In this document: piece by piece, positions 46,400 through 58,500 of the stretch | How the letters are laid out: each line of letters opens with the position of its first letter | Numbering within the stretch: position 1 is the first letter of the stretch | DNA from: Crossaster papposus | Lineage: Eukaryota > Echinodermata > Asteroidea > Velatida > Solasteridae | Reading direction: 5' to 3' | DNA: 64,000 nt | Assembly (NCBI GenBank): GCA_037893245.1 | Contig: JBAIAA010000603.1 | Span: 124,001 to 188,000, forward strand | The notes under the pieces: generated by a model | Database searches by the model: none | What the model saw: only the letters and a program-made list of their open reading frames with translations | Told to the model about the DNA's origin: nothing | Program-made: the position numbers and the translations under genes

Positions 46400-46829
46400 T
46401 GTTATTAGTATACCACCCTATACTACTAGCGTTATACCACCCTATACTAGTGTTATACCGCCCTAATACCGCGTTATACTGCCCTAATACCGCGTTATAC
46501 CGCCTTAATACCGCGTTATATATCGCCTTAATACCGCGCTTTATACCGCCCTAATACCGCGTTATACCGCCGTTATACCGCCCTAATACCGCGTTATACC
46601 GCCGTTATACCGCCCTAATACCGCGTTATAACGCCCTAAATACCGCGTTATAACGCCCTAAATACCGCGTTATAACGCCCTAAATACCGCGTTATAACGC
46701 CCTAAATACCGCGTTATAACGCCCTAAATACCGCGTTATAACGCCCTAAATACCGCGTTATAACGCCCTAAATACCGCGTTATAACGCCCTAAATACCGC
46801 GTTATAACGCCCTAAATACCGCGTTATAA
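46400..46829. repeat. 22-bp palindromic minisatellite
   Basis: The regular right half repeats TACCGCGTTATAACGCCCTA plus AA with a 22-bp period. The left half has shorter variants (TACCGCCCTAATACCGCGTTA). Each unit holds the perfect palindrome GCGTTATAACGC. Confidence 0.95.
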
Positions 46830-47258
46830 CATACATCACATGTTTAGTTTACGTTGTCAAAATCACGTTGACAGATTGCGACCTGATTGTCTAAGTTTAT
46901 TGCAGAAAATCTACTCATTTTGTATTTTCTTCCTCCATGCAGTTTGTCACACAATATTTAAAAAAACTAATAAGGCCTGTGTCAGGATGTGAATCTTCAA
47001 TTCTTGCAGATTAGTTCAGTTTAGTTTGCACTGCCTGTATCCAAATCAATGGTGGCCACACACGCTATTGAAGGGGAACTGACATTGCACCCTCTTCTGT
47101 TCTTTACTGTAGAACAAACTGATGAGATGGTGTATCTTGGTCAACAACTTGACATGTCATCAATAAAATGCCAATGTTTCAATTGGCAATTGTTGGTTTG
47201 TTTTATTTTGAACTGTTACAATTTCATGACATTTTAAACAAGTGGTAAGTTTCTTTTG
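46830..47258. other. non-coding stretch upstream of TRMO copy 2
   Basis: Short frames only, with no family recognised. Confidence 0.4.
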
Positions 47259-48189
47259 CGTTTCAGTGTAGATTTTAGTAACAGGTTCCTTCTGGGGCTG
47301 GGAATTAGATACCACAACACTAATTACAGCTAAGCTAGCAATCTGTATCATAATCTTGATTTTCAATTTTTGCTACTTTATGCCCATTTCGTGGTAACAA
47401 AATCAGGTCACATATATCATTTGAACTCTTTTAGGGTAAAAAGATTACTAAGCAGCTCATCCACCAAGATCTTTTATCAGAGCAACGTGGTGCCTTGTTC
47501 TAAAATAATGGAAGATCAAAAAAGTCCAGCATCATCCACACGATGTCACTCTCCACCAGTGGGGTCAGACTCGACAAGTGACATGAACCAGAAACATCTT
47601 GGCCTATCGCCGATTGGATTTATCAAGTCGTGTTTCAAGAGCAAGAACGGCACTCCTCGTCAGCCGTCCATCTGGGCCTTTTCAAGAGCCAAGCTGACGG
47701 TGCTAAAAGAGGTCTTCCCCAATCCGGAGCATTCCGTCCAGGGTTTAAGCCAATTTTCCCACGTTTGGTGAGTCTCAAGACAGTCACTATTTAGATGTAG
47801 ATGGTACCAAGGAAGTCTTTTCCAAGGTCCTCATACACTGTTAAGAGGGATACTGTAGTCAGCCAGCTTTGCATTTTCACAATAACTGTTTCTTCCCAAT
47901 GGCACATTGTATATTCTAGCTAATTTTGAATGTTATCACACTAACAACTGACAGGTATGGGTGGGATCAAGTCAGCTAGTGAAACCATATATCAGGCCAA
48001 AAAAAAAAAAAAATTAGTTTCTCATCCTCGCGCACATTCTTTTTTTGCTGCTGCATCAAAACAATTTGTTTATATTTGTATTTGTTTCGCATCGTCACTT
48101 TTCTCTCAATCTTAATAGTTCTCGTTTGCATTTTTTTAGAAGAGTGAAGCCTTATTATTATCATATGACGCGACACTATACAGTGTGGC
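47259..48189. repeat. duplicated segment, copy 2 (TRMO 5' region)
   Basis: Partner of 18068-18993, same orientation. The identity breaks at GTGTGGC on the right, a few bases before a MITE-like inverted repeat. Confidence 0.9.
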
Positions 48190-48918
48190 CCATAAAAACA
48201 AAAAAACATACTTCCACTACCCTGAGACCACAACTACCTTTTCCAGTGGATGGAGAATCTTTGTAGAAGAAAAAAGATACCAAATATCTTGATTTAGGCT
48301 AGTAGTTTTAGCACCACACCGTGTTTTGTAAAGCACAGTCGGGGGGTCTTTTCGCACCGAAATATAACTAGCTATTTACTTTACAAAATAGCGTCTGGAG
48401 CTAAAATTACTAGCCCAAATCAAGATATCTTGGTATCAGTTTTCTTGTAGAAAGATTCTCCATCCATTGGTATAGGTAGTTTTGGCCTCATGGAAGTGGA
48501 AGTATGCTTGTTCGTTGAGATATTATGCTTGTTGGCTTTTTTGGGGGCCACCCTGTGTAAGTTTCTCTATACAAACACATCAAGCCAACGTCAAGCTCCC
48601 CAAAAATGTCCCCATCTTCCGCTTTTAAAAATAGTTAGGACGAGAAACATTTTTTTATTTGGCCTAACAGACCAGTTTTCACTGGTTGCGATGAGTTACC
48701 ACTCAGCAATTCAGAATCAAGAACCATTGAGTTTTAGGTAAAATAAGTCTGGGACTTCACCAACTTCAATAATTGCGCCCCAAATTGTATGTGTAATTTG
48801 CAGGATACTATTCATCTTCCACAAGAATGGTGATGGGAGGTTCAACAAGGCCAAAGTGAAGCTGCCTCGTTTAGACGGAGCCAAGGTTGGGGTTTTTGCA
48901 AGCCGCAGTCCCCATTGA
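47508..48918 (+). pseudogene. TRMO: TRMO-like gene, two exons, ending in the satellite array
   Basis: Exon 1 (47508-47767) is open: MEDQKSPASSTRCHSPP, LGLSPIGFIKSCFKSKNG, TPRQPSIWAFSRAKLTVL, EHSVQGLSQFSHV and the first two bases of a Trp codon before GTGAGT. Exon 2 follows AG at 48802-48803, completes Trp and reads ILFIFHKNGDGRFNKAK, VKLPRLDGAKVGVF, ASRSPH, then TGA (48916-48918) where the family has Arg in SPHRPNPIG; after it PNPICLTLAKLDRIQG continues in frame and dissolves into the tandem array. The family makes N6-methyl-t6A37 in tRNA. The CGA-to-TGA change, Trp for Cys in PSIC, and the array instead of the remaining domain show it is not functional. An intact gene is expected elsewhere. 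An upstream exon may start after TTTTAG at about 47434 but its frame is unclear. Confidence 0.88.
48207..48506. mobile_element. foldback MITE in the TRMO intron
   Basis: The arms CATACTTCCACTACCCTGAG... and ...GGAAGTGGAAGTATG are inverted copies for about 105 bp each, including TGGATGGAGAATCTTTCTAC-like and ATATCTTGATTTRGGCTAGT blocks. The central ~90 bp is non-coding. It is absent from the first TRMO copy and lies just beyond the duplication border. TA stands next to both CTTCCAC ends, so a mariner-like origin is possible. Confidence 0.8.
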
Positions 48919-49820
48919 CCCAATCCTATCTGCCTGACCTTAGCCAAGCTGGATAGAATCCAAGGTATTCATAACCCCATCGACCCAATCCTATCGGCCT
49001 GACCTAGTAGCTAAGCTGGATAGAATCCAAGGTATTCATAACCCCATCGACCCAATCCTATCGACATGACCTAATAGCTAAGCTGGATAGAATCCAAGAT
49101 GTTCATATCCCCATCGACCCAATCCTATCGGCCTGACCTAATTGCCAAGTTGGATAGAATCCAAGGTATTATATCTCCATCGACCCAATCCTATCGGCCT
49201 GACCTTAGCCAAGTTAGGTATAATCCAAGGTATTCATATCTCCATCGATCAAATCCTATTGGCCTGACCTTAGGTAAGCTGGATATATTCCAAGGTATTC
49301 ATATCCCTATCGACCCAATCCTATCGACCTGATCTGATAGCTAAGCTGGATAGAATCCGCAGTATTCATATCCCTATCGACCCAATCCTATCGACCTGAC
49401 CTTAGCTATTATACTCCAAGGAATTCATATCCCCATGCGGCCCAATCCTATTGTCCTGACCTTAGCTATTAGAATCCAAGGTATTATATTCCCATCGACC
49501 CAGTCCTATCGGCCTGACCTTAGCTAAGCTGGATAGAATCCAAGGTATTCATATTCCCATCGACCCAATCCTACCGGCCTGACCTAATAGCTAAGCTGGA
49601 TAGAATCCAAGGTATTCATATCCCAATCGACCCAATCCTATCGGCCTGAGCTAATAGCTAAGCTGAATAGAATCAACGGTATTCATAACCCCATTGACCC
49701 AATCCTATCGGCCTGACCTAATAGCTAAGCTTGATAGAATCCAAGGTATTTATATTCCCATCGACCCAATCCTACCGGCCTGACCTAATAGCTAAGCTGG
49801 ATAGAATCCACGGTATTCAT

Positions 49821-50109
49821 ATAATAATAATAATTGGGGAGGCTAATCATCCTTACTCGCAGCTGGTGTGCTGAATTGCGAAGGATGCAAGTGACACCCA
49901 ATGACTTTTCATGTGTCGCGTCACATTACAGAACCATTTTTTCAAAAGAACCTAAAAACAAATGTAAACATTGGTTTTTATGTTGAGTATTTCCTAACGT
50001 TTCCAAAAATGTATAGTTTAGCAAATCTACACAAACAGTGAACGAAACTTTCAATATGTACATTATGAACCTGACTTGGAGGCAAGCGCTTTACACACAA
50101 GCCACCCAA
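49821..50109 (-). mobile_element. retroposon-like spacer in the array, first copy
   Basis: On the minus strand it begins GGGTGGCTTGTGTGTAAAGC, identical to the head of the SINE at 22193, and ends CCTCCCCAATTATTATTATT, an (ATT)n tail. The middle has no B box, so it is a diverged or chimeric SINE. It interrupts a monomer between GGTATTCATAT and CCAATCC. It recurs in every higher-order unit; unit starts (TATTCAT) are at 49814, 50159, 50763, 51238, 51715, 52321, 53190, 53803, 54284, 54891 and then every 606 bp. Confidence 0.75.
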
Positions 50110-53100
50110 CCCAATCCTATCGGCTTGATCTGTTAGCTAAGCTGGATAGAATCCAAGGTATTCATATAATAATAATAATAATTGGGGAGGCTAATCATCC
50201 TTACTCGCAGCTGGTGTGCTGAATTGCGAAGGATGCAAGTGACACCCAATGACTTTTCATGTGTCACGTAACATTAAAAAACCATTTTTTTCAAAAGAAC
50301 CTAAAAACAAATGTAAACATTGGTTTTTATGTTGAGTATTTCCTAACGTTTCCAAAAATGTATAGTTTAGCAAATCTTCACAAACAGTGAACGAAACTTT
50401 CAATATGTACATTATGAACCTGAGGCAAGCGCTTTACACACAAGCCACCCAACTCAATGCTATCGGGTTGATCTGTTAGCTAAGCTTGATAGAATCCAAG
50501 GTATTATATTCCCATCGACCCAGTCTTATCGGCCTGACCTTAGCTAAGCTTGATAGAATCCAAGGTATTCATAACCCCATCGACCCAATCCTACCGGCCT
50601 GACCTAATAGCTAAGCTGGATAGAATCCAAGGTATATCCCAATCGACCCAATCCTATCGGCCTGAGCTAATGGCTAAGCTGAATAGAATCAACGGTATTC
50701 ATAACCCCATTGACCCAATCCTATCGGCCTGACCTAATAGCTAAGCTGGATAGAATCCACGGTATTCATATAATAATAATAATTGGGGAGGCTAATCATC
50801 CTTACTCGCAGCTGGTGTGCTGAATTGCGAAGGATGCAAGTGACACCCAATGACTATTCATGTGTCACGTCACATTAAAGAACCATTTTTTCAAAAGAAC
50901 CTAAAAACAAATGTAAACATTGGTTTTTATGTTGAGTATTTCCTAACGTTTCCAAAAATGTATAGTTTAGCAAATCTACACAAACAGTGAACGACACTTT
51001 CAATATGTACATTATGAACCTGACTTGGAGGCAAAGGCTTTACACACAAGCAACCAACCCAATCCTATCGGCTTGATCTGTTAGCTAAGCTTGATAGAAT
51101 CCAAGGTATTATATTCCCATCGACCCAGTCCTATCGGCCTGACCTTAGCTAAGCTGGATAGAATCCAAGGTATTCATATTCCCATCGACCCAATCCTACC
51201 GGCCTGACCAAATAGCTAAGCTGGATAGAATCCACGGTATTCATATAATAATAATAATTGGGGAGGCTAATCATCCTTACTCGCAGCTGGTGTGCTGAAT
51301 TGCGAAGGATGCAAGTGACACCCAATGACTTTTCATGTGTCACGTCACATTAAAGAACCATTTTTTTCAAAAGAACCTAAAAACAAATGTAAACATTGGT
51401 TTTTATGTTGAGTATTTCCTAACGTTTTCAAAAATGTATAGTTTAGCAAATCTACACAAACAGTGAACGAAACTTTCAATATGTACATTATGAACCTGAC
51501 TTGGAGGCAAGCGCTTTACACACAAGCCACCCAACCCAATCCTATCGGCTTGATCTGTTAGCTAAGCTTGATAGAATCCAAGGTATTATATTCCCATCGA
51601 CCCAGTCCTATCGGCCTGACCTTAGCTAAGCTGGATAGAATCCAAGGTATTTATATTCCCATCGACCCAATCCTACCGGCCTGACCTAATAGCTAAGCTG
51701 GATAGAATCCACGGTATTCATATAATAATAATAATTGGGGAGGCTAATCATCCTTACTCGCAGCTGGTGTGCTGAATTGCGAAGGATGCAAGTGACACCC
51801 AATGACTTTTCATGTGTCACGTCACATTAAAGAACCATTTTTTCAAAAGAACCTAAAAACAAATGTAAACATTGGTTTTTATGTTGAGTATTTCCTAACG
51901 TTTCCAAAAATGTATAGTTTAGCAAATCTACACAAACAGTGAACGACACTTTCAATATGTACATTATGAACCTGACTTAGAGGCAAGGGCTTTACACACA
52001 AGCAACCCAACCCAATCCTATCGGCTTGATCTGTTAGCTAAGTTTGATAGAATCCAAGGTATTATATTCCCATCGACCCAGTCTTATCGGCCTGACCTTA
52101 GCTAAGCTTGATAGAATCCAAGGTATTCATAACCCCATCGACCCAATCCTACCGGCCTGACCTAATAGCTAAGCTGGATAGAATCCAAGGTATATCCCAA
52201 TCGACCCAATCCTATCGGCCTGAGCTAATGGCTAAGCTGAATAGAATCAACGGTATTCATAACCCCATTGACCCAATCCTATCGGCCTGACCTAATAGCT
52301 AAGCTGGATAGAATCCACGGTATTCATATAATAATAATAATTGGGGAGGCTAATCATCCTTACTCGCAGCTGGTGTGCTGAATTGCGAAGGATGCAAGTG
52401 ACACCCAATGACTTTTCATGTGTCGCGTCACATTACAGAACCATTTTTTCAAAAGAACCTAAAAACAAATGTAAACATCGGTTTTTATGTTGAGTATTTC
52501 CTAACGTTTCCAAAAATGTATAGTTTAGCAAATCTACACAAACAGTGAACGAAACTTTCAATATGTACATTATGAACCTTACTTAGAGGCAAAGGCTTTA
52601 CACACAAGCCACCCAACCCAATCCTATCGGCTTGATCTGTTAGCTAAGCTTGATAGAATCCAAGGTATTATATTCCCATCGACCCAGTCCTATCGGCCTG
52701 ACCTTAGCTAAGCTGGATAGAATCCAAGGTATTAATATTCCCATCGACCCAATCCTACCGGCCTGACCTAATAGCTAAGCTGGATAGAATCCAAGGTATA
52801 TCCCAATCGACCCAATCCTATCGGCCTGAGCTAATAGCTAAGCTGACTAGAATCAACGGTATTCATAACCCCATTGACCCAATCCTATCGGCCTGACCTA
52901 ATAGCTAAGCTTGATAGAATCCAATGTATTCATAACCCCATCGACCCAATCCTACCGGCCTGACCTAATAGCTAAGCTGGATAGAATCCAAGGTATATCC
53001 CATCGACCCAATCCTATCGGCCTGAGCTAATAGCTAAGCTGACTAGAATCAACGGTATTCATAACCCCATTGACCCAATCCTATCGGCCTGACCTAATAG

Positions 53101-55500
53101 CTAAGCTTGATAGAATCCAATGTATTCATAACCCCATCGACCCAATCCTACCGGCCTGACCTAATAGCTAAGCTGGATAGAATCAACGGTATTCATATAA
53201 TAATAATAATAATTGGGGAGGCTTAATCATCCTTACTCGCAGCTGGTGTGCTGAATTGCGAAGGATGCAAGTGACACCCAATGACTTTTCATGTGTCACG
53301 TCACATTAAAGAACCATTTTTTCAAAAGAACCTAAAATTAAATGTAAACATTGGTTTTTATGTTGATTATTTCCTAACGTTTCCAAAAATGTATAGTTAG
53401 CAAATCTACACAAACTGTGAACGAAACTTTCAATATGTACATTATGAACCTGACTTGGAGGCAAGCGCTTTACACACAAGCCACCCAACCCAATCCTATC
53501 GGCTTGATCTGTTAGCTAAGCTGGATAGAATCCAAGGTATTCATATTCCAATCGACCCAATCCTACGGCCTGACCTAATAGCTAAGCTGGATAGAATCCA
53601 AGGTATTATTCCCAATCGACCCAATCCTACCGGCCTTAGCTAATAGCTAAGCTGAATAGAATCAACGGTATTCATATCCCAATCGACCCAATCCTATCGG
53701 CCTGACCTAATAGCTAAGCTTGATAGAATCCATGGTTTTCATAACCCCATCGACCCAATCCTACCGGCCTGACCTAATAGCTAAGCTGGATAGAATCCAC
53801 GGTATTCATATAATAATAATAATAATTGGGGAGGCTAATCATCCTTACTCGCAGCTGGTGTGCTGAATTGCGAAGGATGCAAGTGACACCCAATGACTTT
53901 TCATGTGTCACGTCACATTAAAGAACCATTTTTTTCAAAAGAACCTAAAAACAAATGTAAACATTGGTTTTTATGTTGAGTATTTCCTAACGTTTCCAAA
54001 AATGTATAGTTTAGCAAATCTACACAAACAGTGAACGAAACTTTCAATATGTACATTATGAACCTGACTTAGAGGCAAAGCGCTTGACACACAAGCCACC
54101 CAACCCAATGCTATCGGCTTGATCTGTTAGCTAAGCTTGATAGAATCCAAGGTATTATATTCCCATCGACCCAGTCCTATCGGCCTGACCTTAGCTAAGC
54201 TGGATAGAATCCAAGGTATTTATATTCCCATCGACCCAATCCTACCGGCCTGACCTAATAGCTAAGCTGGATAGAATCCACGGTATTCATATAATAATAA
54301 TAATTGGGGAGGCTAATCATCCTTACTCGCAGCTGGTGTGCTGAATTGCGAAGGATGCAAGTGACACCCAATGACTTTTCATGTGTCACGTCACATTAAA
54401 GAACCATTTTTTTCAAAAGAACCTAAAAACAAATGTAAACATTGGTTTTTATGTTGAGTATTTCCTAACGTTTTCAAAAATGTATAGTTTAGCAAATCTA
54501 CACAAACAGTGAACGAAACTTTCAATATGTACATTATGAACCTTACTTGGAGGCAAAGGCTTTACACACAAGCCACCCAACCCAATCCTATCGGCTTGAT
54601 CTGTTAGCTAAGCTTGATAGAATCCAAGGTATTATATTCCCATCGACCCAGTCCTATCGGCCTGACCTTAGCTAAGTTGGATAGAATCCAAGGTATTTAT
54701 ATTCCCATCGACCCAATCCTACCGGCCTGACCTAATAGCTAAGCTGGATAGAATCCATGGAAAATCCCAATCGACCCAATCCTATCGGCCTGACCTAATA
54801 GCTAAGCTTGATAGAATCCATGGTTTTCATAACCCCATCGACCCAATCCTACCGGCCTGACCTAATAGCTAAGCTGGATAGAATCCACGGTATTCATATA
54901 ATAATAATAATTGGGGAGGCTAATCATCCTTACTCGCAGCTGGTGTGCTGAATTGCGAAGGATGCAAGTGACACCCAATGACTTTTCATGTGTCACGTCA
55001 CATTAAAGAACCATTTTTTCAAAAGAACCTAAAAACAAATGTAAACATACATTGGTTTTTATGTTGAGTATTTCCTAACGTTTCCAAAAATGTATAGTTT
55101 AGCAAATCTACACAAACAGTGAACGAAACTTTCAATATGTACATTATGAACCTTACTTGGAGGCAAAGGCTTTACACACAAGCCACCCAACCCAATCCTA
55201 TCGGCTTGATCTGTTAGCTAAGCTTGATAGAATCCAAGGTATTATATTCCCATCGACCCAGTCCTATCGGCCTGACCTTAGCTAAGTTGGATAGAATCCA
55301 AGGTATTTATATTCCCATCGACCCAATCCTACCGGCCTGACCTAATAGCTAAGCTGGATAGAATCCATGGAAAATCCCAATCGACCCAATCCTATCGGCC
55401 TGACCTAATAGCTAAGCTTGATAGAATCCATGGTTTTCATAACCCCATCGACCCAATCCTACCGGCCTGACCTAATAGCTAAGCTGGATAGAATCCACGG

Positions 55501-58500
55501 TATTCATATAATAATAATAATTGGGGAGGCTAATCATCCTTACTCGCAGCTGGTGTGCTGAATTGCGAAGGATGCAAGTGACACCCAATGACTTTTCATG
55601 TGTCACGTCACATTAAAGAACCATTTTTTCAAAAGAACCTAAAAACAAATGTAAACATTGGTTTTTATGTTGAGTATTTCCTAACGTTTCCAAAAATGTA
55701 TAGTTTAGCAAATCTACACAAACAGTGAACGAAACTTTCAATATGTACATTATGAACCTTACTTGGAGGCAAAGGCTTTACACACAAGCCACCCAACCCA
55801 ATCCTATCGGCTTGATCTGTTAGCTAAGCTTGATAGAATCCAAGGTATTATATTCCCATCGACCCAGTCCTATCGGCCTGACCTTAGCTAAGTTGGATAG
55901 AATCCAAGGTATTTATATTCCCATCGACCCAATCCTACCGGCCTGACCTAATAGCTAAGCTGGATAGAATCCATGGAAAATCCCAATCGACCCAATCCTA
56001 TCGGCCTGACCTAATAGCTAAGCTTGATAGAATCCATGGTTTTCATAACCCCATCGACCCAATCCTACCGGCCTGACCTAATAGCTAAGCTGGATAGAAT
56101 CCACGGTATTCATATAATAATAATAATTGGGGAGGCTAATCATCCTTACTCGCAGCTGGTGTGCTGAATTGCGAAGGATGCAAGTGACACCCAATGACTT
56201 TTCATGTGTCACGTCACATTAAAGAACCATTTTTTCAAAAGAACCTAAAAACAAATGTAAACATTGGTTTTTATGTTGAGTATTTCCTAACGTTTCCAAA
56301 AATGTATAGTTTAGCAAATCTACACAAACAGTGAACGAAACTTTCAATATGTACATTATGAACCTTACTTGGAGGCAAAGGCTTTACACACAAGCCACCC
56401 AACCCAATCCTATCGGCTTGATCTGTTAGCTAAGCTTGATAGAATCCAAGGTATTATATTCCCATCGACCCAGTCCTATCGGCCTGACCTTAGCTAAGTT
56501 GGATAGAATCCAAGGTATTTATATTCCCATCGACCCAATCCTACCGGCCTGACCTAATAGCTAAGCTGGATAGAATCCATGGAAAATCCCAATCGACCCA
56601 ATCCTATCGGCCTGACCTAATAGCTAAGCTTGATAGAATCCATGGTTTTCATAACCCCATCGACCCAATCCTACCGGCCTGACCTAATAGCTAAGCTGGA
56701 TAGAATCCACGGTATTCATATAATAATAATAATTGGGGAGGCTAATCATCCTTACTCGCAGCTGGTGTGCTGAATTGCGAAGGATGCAAGTGACACCCAA
56801 TGACTTTTCATGTGTCACGTCACATTAAAGAACCATTTTTTCAAAAGAACCTAAAAACAAATGTAAACATTGGTTTTTATGTTGAGTATTTCCTAACGTT
56901 TCCAAAAATGTATAGTTTAGCAAATCTACACAAACAGTGAACGAAACTTTCAATATGTACATTATGAACCTTACTTGGAGGCAAAGGCTTTACACACAAG
57001 CCACCCAACCCAATCCTATCGGCTTGATCTGTTAGCTAAGCTTGATAGAATCCAAGGTATTATATTCCCATCGACCCAGTCCTATCGGCCTGACCTTAGC
57101 TAAGTTGGATAGAATCCAAGGTATTTATATTCCCATCGACCCAATCCTACCGGCCTGACCTAATAGCTAAGCTGGATAGAATCCATGGAAAATCCCAATC
57201 GACCCAATCCTATCGGCCTGACCTAATAGCTAAGCTTGATAGAATCCATGGTTTTCATAACCCCATCGACCCAATCCTACCGGCCTGACCTAATAGCTAA
57301 GCTGGATAGAATCCACGGTATTCATATAATAATAATAATTGGGGAGGCTAATCATCCTTACTCGCAGCTGGTGTGCTGAATTGCGAAGGATGCAAGTGAC
57401 ACCCAATGACTTTTCATGTGTCACGTCACATTAAAGAACCATTTTTTCAAAAGAACCTAAAAACAAATGTAAACATTGGTTTTTATGTTGAGTATTTCCT
57501 AACGTTTCCAAAAATGTATAGTTTAGCAAATCTACACAAACAGTGAACGAAACTTTCAATATGTACATTATGAACCTTACTTGGAGGCAAAGGCTTTACA
57601 CACAAGCCACCCAACCCAATCCTATCGGCTTGATCTGTTAGCTAAGCTTGATAGAATCCAAGGTATTATATTCCCATCGACCCAGTCCTATCGGCCTGAC
57701 CTTAGCTAAGTTGGATAGAATCCAAGGTATTTATATTCCCATCGACCCAATCCTACCGGCCTGACCTAATAGCTAAGCTGGATAGAATCCATGGAAAATC
57801 CCAATCGACCCAATCCTATCGGCCTGACCTAATAGCTAAGCTTGATAGAATCCATGGTTTTCATAACCCCATCGACCCAATCCTACCGGCCTGACCTAAT
57901 AGCTAAGCTGGATAGAATCCACGGTATTCATATAATAATAATAATTGGGGAGGCTAATCATCCTTACTCGCAGCTGGTGTGCTGAATTGCGAAGGATGCA
58001 AGTGACACCCAATGACTTTTCATGTGTCACGTCACATTAAAGAACCATTTTTTCAAAAGAACCTAAAAACAAATGTAAACATTGGTTTTTATGTTGAGTA
58101 TTTCCTAACGTTTCCAAAAATGTATAGTTTAGCAAATCTACACAAACAGTGAACGAAACTTTCAATATGTACATTATGAACCTTACTTGGAGGCAAAGGC
58201 TTTACACACAAGCCACCCAACCCAATCCTATCGGCTTGATCTGTTAGCTAAGCTTGATAGAATCCAAGGTATTATATTCCCATCGACCCAGTCCTATCGG
58301 CCTGACCTTAGCTAAGTTGGATAGAATCCAAGGTATTTATATTCCCATCGACCCAATCCTACCGGCCTGACCTAATAGCTAAGCTGGATAGAATCCATGG
58401 AAAATCCCAATCGACCCAATCCTATCGGCCTGACCTAATAGCTAAGCTTGATAGAATCCATGGTTTTCATAACCCCATCGACCCAATCCTACCGGCCTGA

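Noticed and set aside
50550-52290. Identical 60-codon frames at 50550 and 52108, and related frames across the array, as repeat-protein genes
   Set aside because: They are local readings of the TRMO-derived monomer, broken by stops at monomer joints and without start context.
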